Shown: positions 1-5,441 of the stretch, one piece after another
How positions within the stretch are numbered: the first letter of the stretch is position 1
Layout: each line of letters begins with the position of its first letter
Source: Thermoleophilia bacterium
Lineage (GTDB): Bacteria > Actinomycetota > Thermoleophilia > Miltoncostaeales > Miltoncostaeaceae
NCBI GenBank assembly: GCA_017882555.1
Contig: JADGPH010000236.1
Span: forward strand, 1 to 7,583
Reading direction: 5' to 3'
Length of the DNA stretch: 7,583 nucleotides
The notes under the pieces: generated by a model
Seen by the model: only the letters and a program-made list of their open reading frames with translations
Told to the model about the DNA's origin: nothing
Database searches by the model: none
Position numbers and translations under genes: made by a program

Positions 1-1448
1 AGGAACCCGCGCTCGGCGGCGACGTACGGGTTGGCGAAGCGGTCCTTGTACTCCTCGGTGAGCTCCGCGCGGCGCACCACCGGATCAATGCCGGCCTCGG
101 CGGCTGCCTCGAGCTCACGGCGGAACACGATGTTCACCGCGCCGTCGGGGCCCATCACCCCGATCTCCCCGGTCGGCCAGGCCGCGTTGAAATCGGCGCC
201 GATGTGCTTGCTGCTCATCACGTCGTAGGCCCCGCCATACGCCTTGCGGGTAATCACGGTCAGCTTCGGGACCGTCGCCTCGGCGTACGCGTACAGGAGC
301 TTTGCGCCGTGCAGGATGATGCCGCCATATTCCTGCGCGGTTCCCGGCAGGAAGCCGGGCACATCCACGAAGCTCACCAGCGGAATGTTGAACGCGTCGC
401 AAAAACGCACGAACCGTGCGCCCTTGATCGACGCATCAATATCGAGCACACCCGCCAGGGCCTTCGGCTGGTTCCCCACCACGCCGATCGCATGGCCGTT
501 GAGCCGTGCAAACCCGATCACCAGGTTCTGCGCGTACAAGGGCGCCACCTCGAAGAAGTTCTCGTCATCGACAACCAGCTCGATCACGTGCTTCATGTCG
601 TAGGGCTTGGTGGGCTGATCGGGGATGATCGTCGCAAGCTCGGGCGACATCCGATCCGGCGGATCCGCGGTCGGCGCATCCGGCGGCAACTCGAGGTTGT
701 TCAGCGGCAGGAACGACATCAATTCACGCACCAAGCCGATGCACTCTTCCTCGGAGTCGGTGGCAAAGTGGCATACCCCGGAACGGGTGGCGTGCGACTG
801 CGCACCACCCAACTCCTCCATCGTGACTTCCTCACCCGTGACGGTCCTGATCACGTCGGGTCCGGTGATGAACATGTGGCTGGTCTCGCGGACCATGAAT
901 ATGAAGTCGGTGATCGCCGGGCTGTAGACGGCGCCGCCGGCGCACGGGCCCAGCACCACCGAGATCTGCGGGACCACACCGCTCGCGCGGACATTGCGAT
1001 GGAAGATGTCGGCGTACCCGGCCAGCGACACGACGCCTTCCTGGATCCGCGCACCGCCGGAGTCGTTGAGCCCGATTACCGGGCAGCCCATGCGCACGGC
1101 GAGATCCATCACCTTGATGATCTTCTCGGCGACGACCTCGCCGAGACTCCCGCCGACCACGGTGAAGTCCTGGCTGAACAGGCACACCCGCCGGCCGTCG
1201 ATCGTGCCGTGCCCGGTCACGACGCCGTCGCCCCAGGGGCGGTTGTCCTCGAGCCCGAATCCATGGGAACGGTGCCGGGTAAACATGTCCAGCTCGGTAA
1301 ACGACCCCGGGTCGAGCAGCAGCTCGACCCGCTCGCGGGCGGTGAGCTTGCCGCGGGCATGCTGGCGTGCGATCGCGTCTTCGCGTCCCGCCCCCAGGGC
1401 CTGTTCTCGCAGCTCCCGCAGCTGCTGACGCTTGTGCTCGACCGACAT
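1..1448 (-). CDS. pccB: Propionyl-CoA/acyl-CoA carboxylase carboxyltransferase (beta) subunit, 3' end cut by window edge
   Basis: Transfers the carboxyl group from biotin (on a separate alpha chain) to propionyl-CoA or a related acyl-CoA, giving methylmalonyl-CoA for central or fatty-acid metabolism in the cytoplasm. The 482 residues present match a crotonase-fold carboxyltransferase: the N-terminal half has the GGARIQEG oxyanion-hole loop (131-138) and GPCAGGA (167-173); the C-terminal half has the VDVPGFLPG stretch and GGAYDVM with Asp at 409. Family knowledge: in Streptomyces enzymes the residue at this place helps set acyl-CoA choice, and Asp is the PccB (propionyl) form; assigning it here is from memory of the motif. 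Family members run about 510-530 aa, so some 30-50 residues lie outside the window. The start at 1448 is chosen because GGAGGT (1457-1452) sits four bases upstream; an in-frame ATG at 1487 has no such site. No biotin carboxylase gene is in view. Confidence 0.93.
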   Translation of the reverse strand, partial: MSVEHKRQQLRELREQALGAGREDAIARQHARGKLTARERVELLLDPGSFTELDMFTRHRSHGFGLEDNRPWGDGVVTGHGTIDGRRVCLFSQDFTVVGGSLGEVVAEKIIKVMDLAVRMGCPVIGLNDSGGARIQEGVVSLAGYADIFHRNVRASGVVPQISVVLGPCAGGAVYSPAITDFIFMVRETSHMFITGPDVIRTVTGEEVTMEELGGAQSHATRSGVCHFATDSEEECIGLVRELMSFLPLNNLELPPDAPTADPPDRMSPELATIIPDQPTKPYDMKHVIELVVDDENFFEVAPLYAQNLVIGFARLNGHAIGVVGNQPKALAGVLDIDASIKGARFVRFCDAFNIPLVSFVDVPGFLPGTAQEYGGIILHGAKLLYAYAEATVPKLTVITRKAYGGAYDVMSSKHIGADFNAAWPTGEIGVMGPDGAVNIVFRRELEAAAEAGIDPVVRRAELTEEYKDRFANPYVAAERGF

Positions 1449-1451
1449 CGG

Positions 1452-1457
1452 ACCTCC
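1452..1457 (-). promoter_or_regulatory. Shine-Dalgarno of the carboxylase gene
   Basis: GGAGGT on the minus strand, three bases before the ATG at 1448. It decides between this start and an in-frame ATG thirteen codons upstream (1487-1485), which has no purine-rich site in front of it. Confidence 0.8.
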
Positions 1458-1463
1458 GGGCGC

Positions 1464-1477
1464 GGTGCGCGCGCACC
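1464..1477. promoter_or_regulatory. 14-bp perfect palindrome, possible operator in the carboxylase leader
   Basis: GGTGCGCGCGCACC is a perfect palindrome made of two inverted GCGCACC halves. It lies 16 bases upstream of the carboxylase start, next to its ribosome-binding site, in the gap shared with moaD. It could be a repressor site or a short leader hairpin. Its half-site recurs three more times in the same gap near moaD. Alternating CG-rich DNA forms palindromes by chance fairly easily, so function is inference. Confidence 0.35.
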
Positions 1478-1617
1478 TGTTCGTCATGCGTGTGTTCACT
1501 GAGTTCGCCGCGACGATGAGTCCGCGTGCCGGACACCCACGACCCTCACGGAACGTCACAACGGCCATGGAGGCTACCAAACCTGCGATTGCATCCCTGT
1601 TTTTGCACGTGCCGGAC

Positions 1618-1655
1618 GCGCACCGCGCACCCGACAGAGCACTTGCGCACCGCGC
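1618..1655 (+). repeat. Direct repeats of GCGCACC upstream of the moaD promoter
   Basis: The 11-mer GCGCACCGCGC occurs exactly at 1618-1628 and 1645-1655, 27 bp apart start to start. The heptamer GCGCACC occurs in tandem at 1618-1624 and 1625-1631 and again at 1645-1651. The last copy overlaps where the -35 region of the moaD promoter should be. This is seen in the sequence; a role as a regulator binding site is inference. Confidence 0.45.
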
Positions 1656-1662
1656 GTCTGCC

Positions 1663-1668
1663 TATGAT
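1663..1668 (+). promoter_or_regulatory. -10 element of a probably leaderless moaD promoter
   Basis: TATGAT lies six bases before the GTG at 1675, so transcription would start at or next to the first base of the start codon. No Shine-Dalgarno sequence fits between. This TANNNT-N6-start layout is typical of leaderless actinobacterial genes. No good -35 is seen at normal spacing; TTGCGC at 1643 is only 14 bases away. Confidence 0.6.
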
Positions 1669-1674
1669 CGAGAC

Positions 1675-1929
1675 GTGCCTCTTTCGATCACGGTGACGAT
1701 CATGGTGTTTTCCTCCCTACGCGAGCGCCTCGGTACCGATCGCTGTGCGATCGAGATCCCGGCGGCCACGCCGGTCGACGGCATTTGGCCGTATTTGCCC
1801 GACGCCATCCGCAGCGCAACGCCACCCGCAGGGGTGCGGTACGCCGTCAACGACACCTGGGCGACGCCCCACACACCGATCTCCGATGCCGATCGCGTGG
1901 CCATCATCTTGCCGGTGTCCGGCGGATGA
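1675..1929 (+). CDS. moaD: Molybdopterin synthase sulfur-carrier subunit MoaD
   Basis: Small ubiquitin-fold protein whose C-terminal glycine is thiocarboxylated and donates sulfur to precursor Z (cyclic pyranopterin monophosphate) inside molybdopterin synthase, in molybdenum cofactor synthesis. The 84 residues have the family pattern: an opening beta strand (SITVTIMVFSSLRERLG), a central helix, AVNDTWA, a strand DADRVAIILPVSGG and the required terminal Gly-Gly (83-84). Length is normal (about 80-90). The GTG start gives the full first beta strand and is placed directly behind a -10 element; the internal ATG at 1702 would remove most of that strand. The stop overlaps the moaE start (ATGA), implying coupled translation. 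The adenylating partner MoeB is not in the window. Confidence 0.9.
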   Translation: MPLSITVTIMVFSSLRERLGTDRCAIEIPAATPVDGIWPYLPDAIRSATPPAGVRYAVNDTWATPHTPISDADRVAIILPVSGG

Positions 1930-2375
1930 GACCGCCGCCTCTCACCGACGCGGTGATTCTGCTCGACGCACTCATCGCCGAGGTCGTCAACCCCGAGCAT
2001 GGCGCCATCGCCACCTTCCTCGGCACCACCCGGCGCGAGGCCGCGACGCACGAATGCCTGGCCCTGGAATACGCGGTGTACGTCGCCCTGGCCGAAGCCG
2101 AGATCGACGCCATCGCCCACGAAGCCGAAGCGCGGTTCGCCGCATCGGTGTGCATCCAGCACCGCACCGGGGTCGTCCGCGTGGGCGAGACGTCGGTCGC
2201 GGTCGCGGTGTCCGCCCCGCATCGACGGGCGGCAATTGCCGCCTGCAGCTACGCCATCGACGGACTCAAGGCGCGGGTCCCGATCTGGAAACGCGCGTAC
2301 TTTGCCGACGGGACCACGACGTGGTTCGATGAAACCGACACCGCCGTACCTGCAACCGACGCACCAGGGACCTGA
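1926..2375 (+). CDS. moaE: Molybdopterin synthase catalytic subunit MoaE
   Basis: Large subunit of molybdopterin synthase; with thiocarboxylated MoaD it inserts the two dithiolene sulfurs into cyclic pyranopterin monophosphate to give molybdopterin. The 149-aa protein shows the family landmarks in order: GAIATFLGTTR (26-36), LEYAVY (47-52), HRTGVVRVGETSVAVAVSAPHRR (79-101) and LKARVPIWKR (114-123). His99-Arg100, Lys115 and Lys122 line up with the conserved active-site residues of E. coli MoaE (His103-Arg104, Lys119, Lys126; alignment by eye). The length is typical. The last 20 or so residues, rich in Thr, Ala and Asp, look like a disordered tail. It overlaps moaD by four bases and is followed after one base by the unknown 139-aa gene. 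Confidence 0.93.
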   Translation: MRPPPLTDAVILLDALIAEVVNPEHGAIATFLGTTRREAATHECLALEYAVYVALAEAEIDAIAHEAEARFAASVCIQHRTGVVRVGETSVAVAVSAPHRRAAIAACSYAIDGLKARVPIWKRAYFADGTTTWFDETDTAVPATDAPGT

Positions 2376-2376
2376 C

Positions 2377-2796
2377 ATGCCGGAAATTCCCGGATACCCG
2401 AGCAAACGCCCACGCACGATCACCATTGAAGCGCCGCTGATCTCGGAGCCCGACCTCGATCTTGAGGAGTCACTGTGGACCGATGATTCCGGTGAGGACT
2501 ACTCCGGTTGGTTCTGCGTGCGAACCGACCCATGGCCATGCCCGGCGGCCGAGTGCACATTCGTCGCGACGCATCTGACCGCCGCCCACCTGATCATCGT
2601 GTGGCCGGAGAACGACGACCCGAGCCTGTTGCGCCACTGCGCGGCCGCCCGGGACATTGGCCGCAACCCCAAGGTCGAGACCTACGAGCCAGCGATGGGC
2701 CCCGCGTGTTCGTACTACCAATGGGATGCGGCGGGAAACCCCGTGCACGCGGTGCGCAGGAACGACGGCGACGACGTCTATTCGCGCGGACGGTAG
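2377..2796 (+). CDS. Unknown 139-aa protein with a Cys/His cluster, third gene of the moaDE operon
   Basis: I do not recognise this family. The start codon lies one base after the moaE stop, with AGGGA six bases upstream, so it is very probably co-translated with moaE. The protein is acidic and opens with a Pro/Lys/Arg-rich stretch, then an acidic segment (24-41). Next is an aromatic, cysteine-containing core: Cys47, Trp53, then C55-x4-C60-x5-H66-x4-H71, which could hold one zinc ion and faintly resembles a C2H2 finger. After it come a hydrophobic strand (LIIVWP, 72-77), an acidic DD and RHCAAARDIGRNPKVETYEP (86-105). There is no signal peptide or membrane segment. Codon use matches its neighbours. 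The operon suggests, but does not show, a link to molybdenum cofactor. It converges on def with a 16-bp gap. Confidence 0.8.
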   Translation: MPEIPGYPSKRPRTITIEAPLISEPDLDLEESLWTDDSGEDYSGWFCVRTDPWPCPAAECTFVATHLTAAHLIIVWPENDDPSLLRHCAAARDIGRNPKVETYEPAMGPACSYYQWDAAGNPVHAVRRNDGDDVYSRGR

Positions 2797-2812
2797 CCGC
2801 CCGACGTCGAAA

Positions 2813-3340
2813 TCATCCTCGCGTCGAGGATCCTGCGGTCGCCACGCGCACCTTGCGCGGAAAGATATCGGTGGCGAGCGACGCGACGCGGTCGAGGATC
2901 AGCACCCCGTCGAGATGATCGATCTCGTGCAACACGACGCGCGCCTCGAAGCCCTCGACCTCCACGCGCAGATCACGGCCGTCAAGTCCGCGGCCCACGA
3001 CCTCGATGTGCGTCGCGCGGCGCACGTTGGCGGTGATGTCGGGTAACGAGAGGCACCCTTCGCGACCCACCTCGTGGCCGTCTGCGGCCGCGACGATCGG
3101 GTTGATCAGTATCCGGGGGCTCTGCGGATCGGGCACCTTCTTGTGGCCGGTGCAGTCGACGAAGATCATGCGCCACATCAGTCCGATCTGCGGTGCCGCC
3201 AGTCCCACGGTATGCGGATATGCACGGGCGGTCCGCTCGAGATGCTCGGCGAGCCGTCGAATCGCAGGACCGACCTCGCCGATGGGAACCGCGGGTGACT
3301 TGAGCCGGCGATCCGGGTAGATCACCACCTCACGCGTCAT
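2813..3340 (-). CDS. def: Peptide deformylase
   Basis: Metalloenzyme that removes the formyl group from the N-terminal methionine of new proteins at the ribosome. All three family motifs are present in the 175 residues: motif 1 as TVGLAAPQ (44-51), motif 2 EGCLS (94-98) with the metal ligand Cys96, and motif 3 HEIDH (138-142) with ligands His138 and His142 and catalytic Glu139; Gln51 is the conserved motif 1 glutamine. One oddity: the first glycine of GxGxAAxQ is threonine here. Length is normal. The start at 3340 gives the standard beginning (REVVIYPDRRLKSPA). It lies 28 bases after the ACT-domain gene on the same strand, with only a weak ribosome site (GAG, eight bases upstream), so translation may rely on read-through from that gene. 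No methionyl-tRNA formyltransferase gene is in view. Confidence 0.93.
   Translation of the reverse strand: MTREVVIYPDRRLKSPAVPIGEVGPAIRRLAEHLERTARAYPHTVGLAAPQIGLMWRMIFVDCTGHKKVPDPQSPRILINPIVAAADGHEVGREGCLSLPDITANVRRATHIEVVGRGLDGRDLRVEVEGFEARVVLHEIDHLDGVLILDRVASLATDIFPRKVRVATAGSSTRG
2815..2831. terminator. Small hairpin between convergent genes, possible bidirectional terminator
   Basis: ATCCTCG, loop CGT, CGAGGAT: seven perfect base pairs. It sits 18 bases after the stop of the 139-aa gene and within the last codons of def, so either transcript could fold it. There is no T tract on either side, so termination is only a suggestion. Confidence 0.3.
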
Positions 3341-3368
3341 GAATATCTCGCACGCGGCGCACTGAGAC

Positions 3369-3899
3369 CTACAGCACCTCGTCGGCGACGGGGACCACCG
3401 CCAACTCCACCTGATACGCGGTCGCGACGGGACGCAACTGCGCCTCGAGCGCGTGCGCCGTCAACTGCGCGGGCAACTCGACCTCGATGCCCAAGACGTA
3501 GATCGGGGGCGTCCCCGCCGCACGCGAGGACAGATCCACGATATTGGCTCCCGCCGCGGCGATCGCGGCGCTCACCGCATGGACGATTCCCGGTCGGTCG
3601 ACCCCGTAGACCGACACCATGCACCGCTCCGCCATGGCGTGCGGTTCCAGGTCCGGTGCCGCCGGGCCGGTCCACAATCCCAAGCCAAGTCCCTCGGCCA
3701 CGGGGCGCAGCGCCGCATCCACGTCGGCGGCACTGATCTGATCGGGCACGGCCACCAGCAAAGCGATGGCGAACGATCCACGCAGGAGGGCGGCCCGGCA
3801 ATCAGCCAGGTTCCCGCCGAGATCCAGCAATGCCTGGGTCAACGCGGCCACGATGCCAGGGCGATCCGCCCCAACAGCGGTGACGGCAATTTCGTTCAT
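3369..3899 (-). CDS. Two-ACT-domain protein, GcvR-like
   Basis: A 176-aa protein built of two ACT domains and nothing else. The first (about 1-75) opens AVTAVGADRPGIVAALTQALLDLGGNL; the second (about 92-170) opens VSVYGVDRPGIVHAVSAAIAAAGANI. The paired DRPGIV loops (12-17 and 101-106) are the usual ligand-binding turns of this family. Stand-alone ACT pairs include GcvR of E. coli, which controls glycine cleavage; there is no DNA-binding domain here, so if regulatory it would act through a partner, probably in response to an amino acid. The exact role is unknown. The same frame stays open upstream, across pgsA on the other strand, but the ATG at 3899 begins exactly at the first ACT strand and sits behind a -10 element. 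It precedes def by 28 bases and is divergent from pgsA. Confidence 0.88.
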   Translation of the reverse strand: MNEIAVTAVGADRPGIVAALTQALLDLGGNLADCRAALLRGSFAIALLVAVPDQISAADVDAALRPVAEGLGLGLWTGPAAPDLEPHAMAERCMVSVYGVDRPGIVHAVSAAIAAAGANIVDLSSRAAGTPPIYVLGIEVELPAQLTAHALEAQLRPVATAYQVELAVVPVADEVL

Positions 3900-3905
3900 A
3901 CCCGG

Positions 3906-3911
3906 ACGGTA
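3906..3911 (-). promoter_or_regulatory. -10 element of a probably leaderless promoter for the ACT-def operon
   Basis: On the minus strand TACCGT, preceded by TG, lies six bases before the ATG at 3899, so the message would begin at the start codon. No Shine-Dalgarno site is present in the six bases between. The expected -35 region overlaps the divergent pgsA -10. Confidence 0.5.
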
Positions 3912-3935
3912 CACGCCGACACCGCCGCAGCGACG

Positions 3936-3941
3936 TAGCAT
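3936..3941 (+). promoter_or_regulatory. -10 element of a probably leaderless promoter for pgsA-plsY
   Basis: TAGCAT lies seven bases before the GTG at 3949. The intervening TGCGCCT has no ribosome-binding purines, so a leaderless message starting at or near the GTG is the simplest reading. No convincing -35 hexamer is seen. Confidence 0.5.
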
Positions 3942-3948
3942 TGCGCCT

Positions 3949-4506
3949 GTGAACACTGCCTTATGGGTGACCGCGGTGCGCATCTCCACTATCCCGATGG
4001 TGATGGCGCTGCTGCTGATCAACTCCGACCACACCCGCTGGTGGGCCGCCGGGCTGTACGCATTTGCCGCAGCGACCGATTCCCTGGATGGATGGTTGGC
4101 CCGCGCCCGCGGCCAAGTCACCGTTGCCGGCGCGTTCCTGGATCCGCTCGCGGACAAGCTGCTCGTCAGCGCGGCCTTGGTGTGCTTGCTGCAACTCGGC
4201 CTGGTCTCGGCGTGGGCGGCCATGATCATTATCACCCGCGAATTCGCCGTCACGGGACTCCGGCTTGTCGCCGTCAACGAGCGCCTGATCATTCCGGCGG
4301 GGCGACTCGGTAAGGCCAAGACACTCAGCCAGAACATCGCCCTGTTTGCGCTGATCGCACCGCACCGCTGGGGGTGGATCAACACCCCGCTGCTGTACGT
4401 CGCGCTCGTACTGACCGTGCTCTCAGGCGCCTACTACTTCATCATGGCCCGTCGACGCCTCTTCGAGCGCCGCTCACCCGACACGCATACCGGAGTCGAC
4501 CCGTGA
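3949..4506 (+). CDS. pgsA: CDP-diacylglycerol--glycerol-3-phosphate 3-phosphatidyltransferase (PgsA)
   Basis: Membrane enzyme joining CDP-diacylglycerol and sn-glycerol-3-phosphate to phosphatidylglycerol phosphate, the committed step to phosphatidylglycerol and cardiolipin. The 185-aa protein carries the full CDP-alcohol phosphotransferase signature: D44-x2-D47-G48-x2-A51-R52-x8-G61-x3-D65-x3-D69, the Asp residues binding the metal and substrate. It has the usual NxxTxxR-like N-terminus (RISTIP) and TREFAVTGLR, which is characteristic of PgsA rather than phosphatidylinositol or phosphatidylserine synthases. About five or six membrane segments are apparent, with a basic tail ARRRLFERR. Length is normal. 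The GTG start is supported by the -10 element just before it and by the usual PgsA N-terminus. It overlaps plsY by four bases (GTGA). Confidence 0.92.
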   Translation: MNTALWVTAVRISTIPMVMALLLINSDHTRWWAAGLYAFAAATDSLDGWLARARGQVTVAGAFLDPLADKLLVSAALVCLLQLGLVSAWAAMIIITREFAVTGLRLVAVNERLIIPAGRLGKAKTLSQNIALFALIAPHRWGWINTPLLYVALVLTVLSGAYYFIMARRRLFERRSPDTHTGVDP

Positions 4507-5126
4507 CCCACGTCGTTGTCGTTGTCGTCGCATACCTGTTGGGCTCAATCCCGTTTGCCTATCTGGCCGGCCGGATGCGGGGCATCGACATTCGTACCGT
4601 GGGCAGCAAGAACGTTGGTGCGACCAACGTCTTTCGTACGCTCGGCAAGGGCATCGGTGTCGCGGTCATGGTGCTCGATATCACCAAGGGCCTCGTAGCC
4701 GTCCTGACCGCCCACGCCATGACTGGCAGTCCGTGGCCGCTGATCGCGGCTGCCGCGGCAATTCTGGGACACGTCTTCCCGGTCTGGCTGCGCTTCAAGG
4801 GAGGCAAGGGCGTGGCCGTCGCCGGCGGCGCGATGATCGGCCTCGTGCCGCTTCCGGCGCTCATCGTGGCCGTGATCTGGCTCCTGATCGTCGCGATTAC
4901 CCGCTACGTGTCGCTCGGCAGCATCCTCGCGGCGTTCGTGTTTCCGTTCCTCGTGCTGGCGTTCGGAGCGCCATGGCCAACGCTCGTGTTCGTCTGCCTC
5001 GCCTCGGTGGTGTTGATCGTGCGCCACCGGGCCAACATCCGCCGCCTGATGCATGGCGATGAACTCCGCCTGGAATTCGGCAAGAAGCGTCCCACGACCG
5101 CTCCAACTCGCCCTACGGACGAGTAG
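4503..5126 (+). CDS. plsY: Glycerol-3-phosphate acyltransferase PlsY
   Basis: Inner-membrane enzyme that moves an acyl chain from acyl-phosphate (made by PlsX) to position 1 of sn-glycerol-3-phosphate, giving lysophosphatidic acid, the first step of phospholipid synthesis. The 207 residues show the PlsY landmarks: GSIPFAYL (14-21), GSKNVGATNVFR (34-45, the SxNxGATN catalytic loop), D59-x2-KG (59-63), GHVFPVWLRFKGGKGVA (89-105, the glycine-rich phosphate loop) and RHRANIRRLMHGDE near the C-terminus. About five to seven membrane segments are visible. Residue 106 is Val where most homologues have Thr, a minor change. The start GTG overlaps the pgsA stop and has GGAG seven bases upstream. The last 20 or so residues are a basic, Thr/Pro-rich tail. 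No plsX is in view. Confidence 0.94.
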   Translation: MTHVVVVVVAYLLGSIPFAYLAGRMRGIDIRTVGSKNVGATNVFRTLGKGIGVAVMVLDITKGLVAVLTAHAMTGSPWPLIAAAAAILGHVFPVWLRFKGGKGVAVAGGAMIGLVPLPALIVAVIWLLIVAITRYVSLGSILAAFVFPFLVLAFGAPWPTLVFVCLASVVLIVRHRANIRRLMHGDELRLEFGKKRPTTAPTRPTDE

Positions 5127-5130
5127 CGAT

Positions 5131-5155
5131 ACACCGCGTGAGCCACGCGCGGTGT
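5131..5155 (+). terminator. First stem-loop after plsY
   Basis: ACACCGCG and CGCGGTGT pair perfectly over eight bases around a nine-base loop, starting five bases after the plsY stop. No T tract follows. It probably helps end or stabilise the pgsA-plsY message. Confidence 0.4.
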
Positions 5156-5171
5156 CATGGCTCGACTGCGG

Positions 5172-5206
5172 GTCGGGGTGGCGGTGGCTTCCACCGCCAC
5201 CCCGAC
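5172..5206 (+). terminator. Strong 16-bp perfect hairpin after plsY
   Basis: GTCGGGGTGGCGGTGG, a three-base loop CTT, and its exact complement: the strongest inverted repeat in the window, 46 bases past the plsY stop. It lacks a T run, like many high-GC actinobacterial terminators. A perfect 35-bp structure in non-coding DNA is unlikely by chance, so a terminator or message-stabilising role is likely. Confidence 0.65.
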
Positions 5207-5403
5207 GCCAGAGACTCAGCGGGCCGCACCGTCTGCGGTGGCGTCCGGAACCTCACTCGGGCGACCCGGACGCATGTCGTACACGTACCCAGGAATACGA
5301 CCGGGCACCACTGAGTGCTCGGATGCGGCGGACGTCCCGGACGACGGACTGCTTGCGATGCGAGCCCGTCAGCGAACCGAAGAATGCCGCCGGCCTTAGG
5401 ACC
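5207..5403. other. Hairpin-rich non-coding part of the plsY-folE2 gap
   Basis: No credible gene is seen in the gap 5127-5441: short open frames exist on both strands, but none has a ribosome site plus recognisable protein character. Besides the flanking terminator-like stems it holds three further stem-loops: GCGTCCGG/CCGGACGC (5241-5248 with 5266-5273), CCGGGCAC/GTGCTCGG with one G-U pair (5301-5308 with 5315-5322, six-base loop), and a two-part stem GACGG...CCGTC enclosing GCTTGC/GCGAGC (5343-5370). I found no match to RNase P RNA, tmRNA, SRP RNA or tRNA landmarks. It may be an untranslated tail, a small RNA, or just GC-rich spacer. Confidence 0.35.
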
Positions 5404-5433
5404 CGAGACGCGCCCGAATCGAGGCGCGTCTCG
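5404..5433 (-). terminator. Hairpin downstream of folE2
   Basis: An 11-bp perfect stem (CGAGACGCGCC with GGCGCGTCTCG) around an eight-base loop. It begins eight bases beyond the folE2 stop on the minus strand, the right place for the folE2 terminator. No T tract follows; it could also stop transcripts arriving from plsY. Confidence 0.6.
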
Positions 5434-5441
5434 CGGACCAA

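Noticed and set aside
1449..1487. Carboxylase start thirteen codons upstream (ATG at 1487)
   Set aside because: No Shine-Dalgarno site there, whereas GGAGGT precedes the ATG at 1448.
204..1502. Long plus-strand open frame of 432 codons
   Set aside because: Antisense to the carboxylase gene; the translation is Arg/His/Asp-rich with no domain, as expected for a shadow frame in high-GC DNA.
1643..1648. TTGCGC as the -35 hexamer of moaD
   Set aside because: Only 14 bases from the -10 element, too short for a normal sigma-70 promoter.
1662..2426. Minus-strand open frame of 254 codons
   Set aside because: Antisense to moaD and moaE, low complexity and no ribosome site.
3900..4385. N-terminal extension of the ACT-domain protein to 338 aa
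   Set aside because: The extension is antisense to pgsA, has no domain, and the ATG at 3899 begins at the first ACT strand directly behind a -10 element.
5207..5403. RNase P RNA, tmRNA, SRP RNA or tRNA in the structured gap
   Set aside because: None of their conserved sequence landmarks was found on either strand by eye; a covariance-model search was not possible here.
5157..5441. Small proteins in the plsY-folE2 gap (80 aa plus, 62 aa minus)
   Set aside because: Low-complexity translations without ribosome sites; the strong 16-bp hairpin lies inside the plus frame.
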